A stretch of DNA of 64,000 nucleotides from Mycobacterium senriense. GTDB taxonomy: Bacteria > Actinomycetota > Actinomycetes > Mycobacteriales > Mycobacteriaceae. Below, in pieces: positions 44,926 through 52,904 of the stretch (position 1 is the first letter of the stretch; every line of letters begins with the position of its first letter). The stretch spans positions 4,650,001 to 4,714,000 of the forward strand of contig NZ_AP024828.1 of assembly GCF_019668465.1 (NCBI RefSeq). Reading direction: 5' to 3'. The notes beneath the pieces are model-generated. The model searched no databases, was not told where the DNA came from, and saw only the letters and a list, made by a program, of their open reading frames with translations. The translations under genes and the position numbers were made by a program.

Positions 44926-44984
44926 GTAACTTACACCGCTCGGCACATCCCGGGAACTGCGCGCGGGGCAGGGCGCGTCGAACG

Positions 44985-45980
44985 TCAGCTCACCGCGCCC
45001 TGCGCCGATGGAGTGCGCACGCTCAGCACGCTGTCGATCGCGTCGCTGACACACTGCGGGTGCTCTTCGAGCAGCATGTGCCCGGCGTCGGGCTGGTGCA
45101 GGTGGGTGGCGCCCGGGATGGCCGCCGCAATGTCGCGCGCGTGCGCGGCGGGGGTGGTCCGGTCGGCGCCGCCGCTGACCACCACGGCGTTGGCGCCGAT
45201 GGTGGCGAGCGCGTGGTACTCGTCGTAGCGCTTCAGGCTGGGCAGGAAGCCCGCCGCCGTGGTCAACGGCGTGGTGCTGATGGCCGAGACCGTCAGTGCG
45301 GCCGCGCCCTGCCAGTCGGCACCGGAGTACTTGGCCAGGCCGCCGCACAGGGGGCGGACCAGTCCGTTGATCGCCCGGTCCATCGCGCGCTGCGGAATGT
45401 GGTGGACGAGTTCGAACAGCATCTCGGTGGCGCGCGTGTTCAGTAGCCGGCCGAGGCCCCGCTCGGCGAGCCGGCCCGCCGCGGTGGCGACCAGGACCAG
45501 GCCCTGCGGCTCGACCGGACGATCGGCGGCGGGACGGCCGAGGTAGGCCAGCGCGGTCATGCCGCCCATGGAGTGACCGGCCAACGTGAGCGGCCCGGTG
45601 ACGCGCAATGCGGTGAGAACCTCGGCGAGGTCGTCGGCCAGCCGGTCGATGCGGTAGGTGCGCATGTCGGCACCGGTCGATTCGCCGTGGCCGCGGTGGT
45701 CGTAGGTGATGATCCGCACGCTGCCGCCCCACCGGCGCAGCAGGTGCCGAATCTGCAGCGCCCAACTCGACTGGGTCAGGCAAAGGCCGTGCAGCAGAAC
45801 GATGGTGTGCTCAGGGGCGAAGGCCGTGCCGTAGTCGCGGACCGCAAGCCGCACACCGTCACTCGTGGTGACTGTCCGCTCGACATAGCCGTCGCGCTTG
45901 GCCTCCAGTCGCCGCGGCGGCGTCACGTTGGTCGAGCGGTACGCGTTCGATCCCGTAATCAGTTCTGGCTCAATGAACAC
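44985..45980 (-). CDS. Alpha/beta hydrolase fold protein
   Basis: A 331-residue alpha/beta hydrolase. The oxyanion segment LLHGLCLTQSSW is followed by TYDHRGHGEST, the nucleophile elbow AGHSMGGMTAL (Ser), the acid in VSGGADRTTP and the final histidine in PDAGHMLLEEHP. No signal peptide is evident. Proteins of this type include esterases, lactonases, epoxide hydrolases (here the nucleophile is Ser, so not an epoxide hydrolase) and C-C hydrolases. It is upstream of the GbsR-type gene on the same strand, with 90 bases between that hold the regulator's own promoter, so it is probably a separate unit. Substrate unknown. Confidence 0.9.
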   Translation of the reverse strand: MFIEPELITGSNAYRSTNVTPPRRLEAKRDGYVERTVTTSDGVRLAVRDYGTAFAPEHTIVLLHGLCLTQSSWALQIRHLLRRWGGSVRIITYDHRGHGESTGADMRTYRIDRLADDLAEVLTALRVTGPLTLAGHSMGGMTALAYLGRPAADRPVEPQGLVLVATAAGRLAERGLGRLLNTRATEMLFELVHHIPQRAMDRAINGLVRPLCGGLAKYSGADWQGAAALTVSAISTTPLTTAAGFLPSLKRYDEYHALATIGANAVVVSGGADRTTPAAHARDIAAAIPGATHLHQPDAGHMLLEEHPQCVSDAIDSVLSVRTPSAQGAVS

Positions 45981-46140
45981 GGCGAACTCCTGACCGGTGG
46001 CGATGCCGAAGGGGGTCCCGGCACCTCGTTGCGATCGAAGTTACGGGCCGACACGGGCCATGACTCGCTTGTGCGCGATAGCCACGCAACCAGCGATTTT
46101 CGCAGTTTTGCGCATTGTGCTCGGGCGGCGCGCCGCCCGG

Positions 46141-47409
46141 TCAGAACGCCTCGGGGTCCTCTTGCACCGCGGCCGGCACCGGGTGCCGGTATAGCCGAGA
46201 CGCGTTCTCCCAGCAGAATTTTCGGATGACGTCGGGCGGCAGATCGCCGATCTGCTCGTGAATGGTTCGTTGGGTGTGCGGCCACGTCGAGTCGCAGTGC
46301 GGGTAGTCGGCTTCCAGCATGATGTTGTCGACGCCGATCCGGTCGCGCTGTACGAATGAGGACTTGTCCTCGACCGCGCAGAACCAGAAGTTGCGGGTCA
46401 GCACCTCCGCCGGGGTCAAGGGCTCACCGAGCGCCTGCCAGGTGCCGTACATCGCGTGATAGCTGAGCATGTGGTCGAGGCGATCGAGTAGGCCGGCCAC
46501 CCAACCGATTCCGCCTTCGGACAGGCAGATCTTGAGGTCGGGGAATCGGCTGGGCAGCCCGGAGTACAGCCAGTCGACAGCGGCGGAAATGGCGTAGGCG
46601 AAGAACAGCACACCCTGCACGTCCGGTGGCGCGTCCGCGGTGGTGGACGGCGACGACCCCGACGATCCGATGTGCAGGTTCACCACGGTGCCGGTCTCGG
46701 CGCAGGCCGCCATCAGCGGATCCCAGTGGTCGGTGTGGATGCTGGGCAAACCCAGCATGGCCGGGTTCTCGCTGAACGTGACCGCGTGGAAGCCGCGCTC
46801 GGAGTTCTCCCGGATCATCGTCGCGCCGAGTTCGGGATCGAGCAGCCACGGCAACTGGCAGGGAATGATCCGGTCGGGATACGACCCCGCCCAGACGTCG
46901 AGATGCCAGTCGTTCCAAGCCCGCACCGAGGCCAGCGCCAGGTCGCGGTCGCTGGTCACCTGCTGCAGCCGTTGCCCGGCGAAGCCCGGCAGGAACGACG
47001 GGAAGTTCAGCGAGGCGTAGATGCCGTTGAGATCCATGTCCTTGACCCGGGCGTGGATATCCCATGCGCCCCTGCGCATTTCGTCGAATCGGACGGGCTC
47101 GAAACCGTACTCCGCCACCGGCCGGCCGACCACGGCATTGAAGCCGACGTTGGGCAGTTCCTTGCCGTCGTAGACCCAAGTCTGTCCCCCGCCGTCGGTC
47201 TCGACGACTTTCGGCGCCCGGTCGGCGTACTTGCGGGGTAGGCGGTCGGTGAAGGTGTCCGGGGGTTCGACGATGTGGTCGTCCACCGAGATCACCGTGT
47301 AGCGGCGCGCGGCCCGGGGCGGATCGGGCAGGAAGGTGACCGAGCGCCCCGCGCCGGTCTTCGCCGTGGTGAAGCTCAGGTCGGTGGCCAGCTCGTCGAT
47401 CGATTTCAC
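46141..47409 (-). CDS. Amidohydrolase 2 family metal-dependent hydrolase
   Basis: A 422-residue hydrolase of the amidohydrolase-2 group. ISVDDHIVEPPDTF is the first metal motif with D-D-H in place of H-x-H, as seen in many mycobacterial members; VNLHIGSSGSS and LEADYPHCDSTWPHT supply later metal or catalytic residues. It resembles, at family level, the second paralogue at 24673. Members include decarboxylases and hydrolases of ring-cleavage products. It is last in a probable operon with the class II aldolase-like gene (52-base gap) and the CoA ligase gene. No substrate prediction is possible. Confidence 0.88.
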   Translation of the reverse strand: MKSIDELATDLSFTTAKTGAGRSVTFLPDPPRAARRYTVISVDDHIVEPPDTFTDRLPRKYADRAPKVVETDGGGQTWVYDGKELPNVGFNAVVGRPVAEYGFEPVRFDEMRRGAWDIHARVKDMDLNGIYASLNFPSFLPGFAGQRLQQVTSDRDLALASVRAWNDWHLDVWAGSYPDRIIPCQLPWLLDPELGATMIRENSERGFHAVTFSENPAMLGLPSIHTDHWDPLMAACAETGTVVNLHIGSSGSSPSTTADAPPDVQGVLFFAYAISAAVDWLYSGLPSRFPDLKICLSEGGIGWVAGLLDRLDHMLSYHAMYGTWQALGEPLTPAEVLTRNFWFCAVEDKSSFVQRDRIGVDNIMLEADYPHCDSTWPHTQRTIHEQIGDLPPDVIRKFCWENASRLYRHPVPAAVQEDPEAF

Positions 47410-47461
47410 TCGTCAATCTCCTTGCGGGGCAGCGTCATTTGATCGGCGGGCCGGCACTGGT

Positions 47462-48235
47462 TCAGGTGAGCACATCGGGGTCGGCCTTGATGGTCATGCG
47501 CGCCGCCCCGGCCCAGTAGACGTCGGCCGCCCGCTCGATCAGCGACCGTTGCATGCCGGCCATGTCCGACCAGTTCATGGGCACCGGATCCCGGCCGGTG
47601 AGCAGGACGTCGTAGGCCAGCTTGCAGACGCGTTCGATGGATGCGGCACGGTAGACGGCCTCGGGCAGGTTGCGCCCGGTCGCGATGACGCCGTGGTTGG
47701 CCAGGATCGTCAGGTTGGCGCCGCCGATCCGCGCGGCGAGTTCCGCGGCGCGCGTGGGGCTGTCGATCTCGCCGTCGTAGGTGTCGACCAGGCACAGGTC
47801 GTCGAGGAACAGCGAACCGGTCTGGTGCACCAGCTCGGGCAGCCTGCCCAATGCGGCGAGCACGCAGACGTAGTAGGGGTGGTTGTGGATCACCACTCGG
47901 GCGTCGTCGCGCACCCGGTGCAGTTCGGTGTGGATGTGGATGGCCGGGGTGACGTCCCAGCGCCCGCTGACCACCCGCGCGTCGCCGTCGACCACGCAGA
48001 TATCGGATGCGGTGATCTCCTGCCACCACAGCCCCCACGGGTTGACGAACATGTCGGTCTGGCCGTCGAGCTGCCAGGTGATGTGCCCGGCCATGTTCTC
48101 GGCGAACCCGATGCCGGCCAGGTGGCGGAAGGCGATGGCCAGCGCCTGCTGATTCGACAGGTCGACGCCGATGGGTGGGACCACCGACGGTGCCCAGACT
48201 TCCAACCCGCCGCGGCGTGCATCAGGAGCGTTCAT
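47462..48235 (-). CDS. Class II aldolase/adducin family protein
   Basis: A 257-residue protein of the zinc class II aldolase fold. Metal-binding histidines are visible in AIHIHTELH and VVIHNHPYYVCVL, with a third in LANHGVIATG. GHITWQLDGQTDMFVNPWG forms the substrate phosphate-binding region in sugar aldolases, but here the pattern is altered, which suggests a non-sugar substrate. ATG 48235 is preferred; ATG 48259 is in frame but overlaps the ligase gene further. It lies between the CoA ligase (14-base overlap) and the amidohydrolase genes, so a C-C cleavage or decarboxylation step in their pathway is inferred. Confidence 0.87.
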   Translation of the reverse strand: MNAPDARRGGLEVWAPSVVPPIGVDLSNQQALAIAFRHLAGIGFAENMAGHITWQLDGQTDMFVNPWGLWWQEITASDICVVDGDARVVSGRWDVTPAIHIHTELHRVRDDARVVIHNHPYYVCVLAALGRLPELVHQTGSLFLDDLCLVDTYDGEIDSPTRAAELAARIGGANLTILANHGVIATGRNLPEAVYRAASIERVCKLAYDVLLTGRDPVPMNWSDMAGMQRSLIERAADVYWAGAARMTIKADPDVLT

Positions 48236-49850
48236 GACCGGCCTCCATTCTGGCTCCAATATCCTCGCGCAGCCGGCCTTTGGCTATCTTTCCGCCGGAT
48301 GAGCGGGGCAACTCGTCGACCACGATGAGCCGCTCGGGCAGCAGCTCTTTGGAAACGCCCAGCGCCAGCAGGTGTTCGACGAGTCCGGGCAGGTCCACGG
48401 TGGCGGCGTCGGTGAGTTCGGCATAGAGGCAGACCTTTTCGCCGAACACCGGGTCGGGCATGGCGACGGCCGCCGCGATCGCGATGGCGGGATGGGTCAT
48501 GACGGCGTCTTCGACCTGGCTGGCGCTGATGTTCTTGCCGCCGCGCACGATGAAATCGGACGTGCGCCCGGTGACGCGCAGGTAGCCGTCGCCGTCGATC
48601 TCACAGATGTCGCCCATGCGCATCCACCCGTCGCGGGTGAACAGCTTGTCGTGGTCGGTGCCGCCGAGGTAACCGAGGCTGGTCGCCGGTCCCCGGCACG
48701 CGGGCTGGCCGCGCCCCGTTTCGGTGACGTCGCGGTCCCCGTCGAACAGCCGGACCGCCATTTCGGGGATGAGGCGGCCGCCGGTGCGCAGCCGGCGCTC
48801 GCGCGAGTCGTCGAGGGTGGTGGCGCTGAGCATCCCGGTCTCGTTGGAACCGTAGAACTGCAGGATTTTTGCGCCGGTGAGTTCCTCGAACTCGGCCGCG
48901 GGCCGGTACGGCAACGCCTCCCCGCCGGTGTACACGACGCGCAGCGAACTGAGGTCGTGGCCACGGCTGGCCGGGTCCGCCATCAGCATGGTCAATTGCG
49001 TGCTGACGCAACACAATACGGTGACCCTATGCCGGGCTATCGCCTCGCACGTGGCCTGGGTGGTGAACCGGTCCAGAATCACCGCGGTGGCGCCGAGGTA
49101 TATGGGGGTGGTGTGACTGGTCCACAGCCCGAAGCCGAACGGGGTGGGGATCACCGGCAGGAATACCTCCTCGCTCCTCAGCAGCCCGTTGGCGACGGCT
49201 TTCTGGTGGAAGTAGTGCCAACGGTTCTGGGTGTGCACGACGCACTTGGGCAGCCCGGTGGTGCCGGACGTCGAGTTGATCAGGAAGACGTCGTCGGGGC
49301 CGAGTTCGCAACCGGCCGCCGGCGCCTTGGGATCGGCGTCGACATCGAGCCGAAGCGTCCCGTCGTCGTGGCTCAACACCACGCCGGGCACCCCCAGTTC
49401 GCCGGCGACGTCCGCGGCGGTGCCCGCCCGGGGTAGGTCACTGACCAGGATCTTCGGCTGGGCGGTGCGCAGGATCGCCGACGCCTCGCGGGTGCCGGCG
49501 CGCGCGCCGATGCCGACGACCACCGCGCCGCAGCGTTCGATCGCCACGAACAGCACGTGGATGGCGGCGCAGTCGCCGTGCCATACCGCCACGAGGTCAC
49601 CGCGGGCGACGCCGGCTCCGGCCAATGTTTCGGCCAAACCGTTTGCGGCGCGGTCGAATTCACGCCAGGTGAACGCGGATCCGCCGTAGTCGACGTAGGC
49701 GGGACGGTCCGGTATCCGTTCGGCGTTGCGACGCACCGCGTCCGACAGCGTCGTATCGCACCACCAGCCGGCGGCACGAAAGCGGGCCGGGTCCTCGTGG
49801 GTGAACGCCGGCGAGCCCACAGTTTCCAGCCCGCCGGCGCCCATCATCAA
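48222..49850 (-). CDS. AMP-binding acyl-CoA ligase (benzoate/fatty-acid-CoA ligase type)
   Basis: A 542-residue adenylate-forming enzyme. The nucleotide motif is STSGTTGLPKCVVHT, the adenine loop YGSNETGML, the hinge MRMGDICEIDGDGYLRVTGR and the C-terminal catalytic lysine in PRSSGGKIAKGRL. Overall order resembles cyclohexanecarboxylate- or benzoate-CoA ligases, but substrate specificity cannot be read by eye. It starts a likely operon with the class II aldolase-like and amidohydrolase genes, which together suggest activation and breakdown of a cyclic acid. Start ATG 49850 is followed by two more Met codons, so the precise start is uncertain by a few residues. Confidence 0.9.
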   Translation of the reverse strand: MMMGAGGLETVGSPAFTHEDPARFRAAGWWCDTTLSDAVRRNAERIPDRPAYVDYGGSAFTWREFDRAANGLAETLAGAGVARGDLVAVWHGDCAAIHVLFVAIERCGAVVVGIGARAGTREASAILRTAQPKILVSDLPRAGTAADVAGELGVPGVVLSHDDGTLRLDVDADPKAPAAGCELGPDDVFLINSTSGTTGLPKCVVHTQNRWHYFHQKAVANGLLRSEEVFLPVIPTPFGFGLWTSHTTPIYLGATAVILDRFTTQATCEAIARHRVTVLCCVSTQLTMLMADPASRGHDLSSLRVVYTGGEALPYRPAAEFEELTGAKILQFYGSNETGMLSATTLDDSRERRLRTGGRLIPEMAVRLFDGDRDVTETGRGQPACRGPATSLGYLGGTDHDKLFTRDGWMRMGDICEIDGDGYLRVTGRTSDFIVRGGKNISASQVEDAVMTHPAIAIAAAVAMPDPVFGEKVCLYAELTDAATVDLPGLVEHLLALGVSKELLPERLIVVDELPRSSGGKIAKGRLREDIGARMEAGHERS

Positions 49851-49880
49851 ATGATAGGAAAGCCACCGGCGGTTGCGGCG

Positions 49881-50177
49881 CTAGGGATTCGGCGGGGCGG
49901 GCGCGGCGTGCTGGTTGTTGTCGACGCTCGGGCGGCGCGGGTGCGGCGACGGGCAGGTGACGTTGCGAATGCACCCGCAGTTGAGGCCGATGATGCAGCC
50001 GCCTCCCCCGACGGGTTGCACCGGCACCGCACCGCCCGGGGCCGGTGGCGCGGGCGTCACGACCGACGGCGTGGCGGCGGCCGCAGGTGCGCCGCCCCAC
50101 GCCAGGCCGGTGGCGAGAACAACCGCGGTCACGCACCCGCACAGCGCGGCACGTGCCTTGGCGTTGCGGCTCCCCAT
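49881..50177 (-). CDS. Small secreted Pro/Cys-containing protein of unknown function
   Basis: A 98-residue exported protein from ATG 50177. A signal peptide (AALCGCVTAVVLATGLAW to APAAAA) precedes a Pro/Val-rich segment and a short Cys-rich part GGGGCIIGLNCGCIRNVTC, then a disordered Pro-rich tail. I do not recognise a domain. The four closely spaced cysteines suggest a disulfide-stabilised loop or metal site. It is about 30 bases upstream of the end region of the CoA ligase promoter and 38 bases downstream of the membrane protein gene on the same strand. The reading frame and signal peptide support a real gene; function unknown. Confidence 0.7.
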   Translation of the reverse strand: MGSRNAKARAALCGCVTAVVLATGLAWGGAPAAAATPSVVTPAPPAPGGAVPVQPVGGGGCIIGLNCGCIRNVTCPSPHPRRPSVDNNQHAAPAPPNP

Positions 50178-50215
50178 GAGGCACAAGAGTAATTGCTCAC
50201 CGGTAGGCGCGCAGG

Positions 50216-50707
50216 TCACGCACCCGCCCGTCGACGTGCCGCCGCCAGCTTCAGGGCGTACACCCCGGCGCTGACCGCGAACATCGCGGCCGTCAACAGC
50301 AGCCATCGGCCGAGAAACGGGTCCTGAGTCTGGCCGGTCGCGGCCCGGTAGGTGGTGGCGCCTTGCCGGACGATGCCGGGCAGGAACACCAGCAGTGTCA
50401 GGCCCGCCCCCAGCGCGGGCACCCGGACGTAATTGAGCACCGGCACACCGGCATCGGCGCGCGCGGGCCGGGCGCGGTCGCGTGACAGCATCCGGTCAAT
50501 GAGGGCGTAGACGGGGAACAACACCAGGTCGTGGGCGACGATGGCGGCGGCGAACCAGACGACGATCGACTGCCACCAGACGTGCGGGTTCCACAGCGTG
50601 ACCGGTTTGACGACGGCGATGACGTAGCCCAGCAGGGCGAAGCCGGCGATCATCGTCAGCAGGTGCAGCGGGTGGGATCCGTAGATCCGTGCGAAGGCGC
50701 TACGCAT
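50216..50707 (-). CDS. Small integral membrane protein of unknown function
   Basis: A 163-residue protein with four predicted membrane segments (about 14-33, 45-70, 92-112 and 132-152). YGSHPLHLLTMIAGFALLGY begins the first helix, and a histidine lies in AAAIVAHDLVLFPVYALIDR. No domain is recognised. It overlaps the end of the molybdopterin-cytochrome b fusion gene by 8 bases on the same strand, so it is probably co-expressed and may associate with that membrane enzyme. Confidence 0.8.
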   Translation of the reverse strand: MRSAFARIYGSHPLHLLTMIAGFALLGYVIAVVKPVTLWNPHVWWQSIVVWFAAAIVAHDLVLFPVYALIDRMLSRDRARPARADAGVPVLNYVRVPALGAGLTLLVFLPGIVRQGATTYRAATGQTQDPFLGRWLLLTAAMFAVSAGVYALKLAAARRRAGA

Positions 50708-52022
50708 GCGCGGCCGTTCGAAAAACGATGGACGCCACCCACTTCGTGTTGTGCACGCCGGGGAGTGCGGGCACGATGATCCGCGCGGGAAAGCCGTGAT
50801 CCGGGGACAGGTCGGTGCCGTTCACGCGCATCGCCAGCAGTGCGTCCGGGTGCAGCACCTGGTTGCGTTGCAGCGTCGCCCCGGTGAACGCGCCCGAGCG
50901 CTCCAGCGACGACACCCGCGCGGATTCCGGTGCCGGCACACCGGCCAGTCGGGCGAGGTCGGCCAGTCGCACACCGGTCCACGTCTGGGTGGTCGACCAG
51001 CCCTCGACGCAGGCGATCGGCAGCGCGGCGGTGTGTTGTGGCATCGCCAGCAGGGCGGCGCGGTCCAGCGCCACCGGCCGGGGCCCGCCGCTCAGGGTGA
51101 GCCGCCAGCGCTCCGTCGTGTCCGCGGTGGAGATGCCGGCCGCGGCCGCGGTGCGGTTGATCTCGAAGTCATTGGGTCCGCCTCCGGGCCGTCGCCCGCG
51201 CGGCAGTAGCAGCGCGGCGGGCCGGGCGTAGCCGCCCAGCGTCTGGCCGGCGGTGATGACCGCCAGGAAAAGGGCGCCGCCGCCCACCAGCGCCAGGGCG
51301 CCGCGGCGGCTCATCGTCGCCGGGGCGGGGTCGGTGGCGACCAGACCGTCGGGCTGCCATGGCTGCGCCTCGGTGTCGGCGCGCCCGGTGCGCAGCACGT
51401 CCCGCAGCGACAGCGACCGCAGACCGGCCCACATGCGCCGGCTCTTGATCGCCACGTGCATGACGAAGCCGGTGATGAACACCCACGCACCGAAGTAGTG
51501 CGCGGTGTAGAAGCTGAACCCGAAGATGTAGTCGTACTGGATGTTCAGCACGCCGGTCACGATCTCGAACAGGATCCCGCCGACCAGCATCAGCAGCGAA
51601 ATCCGTTCCAGCAGTTGGGCGATCGACCGCACCGGCGGGAACACGAAGAGCCGGGGGATCACCGACCACAGCTTGGCCAGCACCACCGGGATGAGGACGA
51701 GCCCCAGCCCGACATGAAGCCCCTGCGTCAGCCGGTACAGCCAGGACGGGTCGGTGGGCCAGTCGAAGGTCGGCAGCTTGAGCCAGCCGACATCGCCGGG
51801 GATCGCCTGGCCGAACCGCGGCCCGTAAGCGATGTAGGACAGCAGCCCGGTGAGGATGACGATCGGCAGCGTCACCAGCAGCACCGAGCCGAACACCGAC
51901 GTCAGCCACGGTCCCCGCAGCGGGCTGCGCCACAGCCGCGCCGGGAAGCCGGGGCCGCCGGCCTCATTCGTCGGCGTGATGTCCTCGGCGGCAGGCCCGC
52001 CGGTTATCCGGGTTGGCTTCAT
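50700..52022 (-). CDS. Cytochrome b561-like membrane domain fused to a sulfite-oxidase-type molybdopterin domain
   Basis: A 440-residue redox protein. The N-terminal half (about 35-215) has four or five membrane helices and histidines placed as heme ligands: GLHVGLG, TAHYFGAW and GFVMHVAIK. A further membrane segment starts at about 240 with MSRRGALALVGGGALFLAVI, resembling a Tat-type signal within the chain. The C-terminal half (about 280-435) is an oxidoreductase molybdopterin domain with the candidate Mo-ligand cysteine in IACVEGWS, then GVRLADLARLAGVPA and PDHGFPARIIVPALPG. The arrangement suggests an outward-facing Mo enzyme that passes electrons to a membrane diheme. Substrate unknown; sulfite, sulfoxide or a quinone partner are options. 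Confidence 0.88.
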   Translation of the reverse strand: MKPTRITGGPAAEDITPTNEAGGPGFPARLWRSPLRGPWLTSVFGSVLLVTLPIVILTGLLSYIAYGPRFGQAIPGDVGWLKLPTFDWPTDPSWLYRLTQGLHVGLGLVLIPVVLAKLWSVIPRLFVFPPVRSIAQLLERISLLMLVGGILFEIVTGVLNIQYDYIFGFSFYTAHYFGAWVFITGFVMHVAIKSRRMWAGLRSLSLRDVLRTGRADTEAQPWQPDGLVATDPAPATMSRRGALALVGGGALFLAVITAGQTLGGYARPAALLLPRGRRPGGGPNDFEINRTAAAAGISTADTTERWRLTLSGGPRPVALDRAALLAMPQHTAALPIACVEGWSTTQTWTGVRLADLARLAGVPAPESARVSSLERSGAFTGATLQRNQVLHPDALLAMRVNGTDLSPDHGFPARIIVPALPGVHNTKWVASIVFRTAAHA

Positions 52023-52127
52023 CTGCCCCTAACCAGAGCTCAGCGATCACATCCAACGGTGCCGACCCGATCTTTCACGACGAAGGGGTGTTGACGGTTC
52101 AATTCGGCGGGTGATATTGAGACCGCG

Positions 52128-52868
52128 CTAACCCTGGACGGTGGGGCGAATGGTGATTTCACCGATCTCGACGTCGTGGGGCTGCTCGATGGCGAATGCG
52201 ACGGCGCGTGCCACCGCCGCCGGGGGTAGACCGAAATCGTTCATGTCGCGCCGGATCTGCGCGCGCACCGCATCGTCGTCAATGGAGCCGTCCAGTGCAG
52301 TATCGACGAATCCCGGTGATATCGACGTCGTTCGGATCACGCCGTCGGTCGACTCTTGGCGCAGCCCTTCCATGACCGTGCGCACGGCGTTTTTGGTGGC
52401 CGCGTAGACCGCCATGGTGGGCAAAATCTTGAGCCCGGCCGTCGACACCGTCGTGACGAAGTGGCCTTGTCCCTGGCGCCGGAAGATCGGCAGGGCGGCG
52501 GCGATGCCGTGCAGCACCCCGCGCAGGTTGACGTCGATCATCGCCGACCATCCGTCGACCTGGAGGTCTGCCATCGGCCCGATCTTGCTGATACCCGCAT
52601 TGCTGATCAACACATCGAGGCGACCGAACGAATCGACCGCCGCACCGACGAGCCGCCGCATGTCGTCGCGGCGTGCCACGTCGGTCGCACACGTGATGGC
52701 CGTTCCGCCCCCGGCACGTATCTCGCCGGCGATGTCGTCGAGGCGCTCGGCGCGCCGCGCGCCCAGCACCACTCGGGCACCGCGCTCGGCGAGCAGGCGT
52801 GCCGTCGCCTCGCCGATGCCAGAGCTTGCTCCGGTGATGGCAACGACGCGCCCGTCGATACCGGTCAT
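52128..52868 (-). CDS. Short-chain dehydrogenase/reductase (SDR)
   Basis: A 246-residue classical SDR with TGASSGIGEATA, LISNAGISK (NAG variant), serine in TTVSTAGLK and Tyr-x-x-x-Lys in YAATK. LGARRAERL after strand 2 suggests NADP(H). The C-terminal end IRPTVQG is typical of the YdfG-like NADP-dependent group. It is 36 bases downstream of the desaturase gene on the same strand and could be part of that operon. Substrate not predictable. Confidence 0.9.
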   Translation of the reverse strand: MTGIDGRVVAITGASSGIGEATARLLAERGARVVLGARRAERLDDIAGEIRAGGGTAITCATDVARRDDMRRLVGAAVDSFGRLDVLISNAGISKIGPMADLQVDGWSAMIDVNLRGVLHGIAAALPIFRRQGQGHFVTTVSTAGLKILPTMAVYAATKNAVRTVMEGLRQESTDGVIRTTSISPGFVDTALDGSIDDDAVRAQIRRDMNDFGLPPAAVARAVAFAIEQPHDVEIGEITIRPTVQG

Positions 52869-52904
52869 CAGCTCAGGCTAGACGGGCGCCTACCGCGACG
52901 CGGC

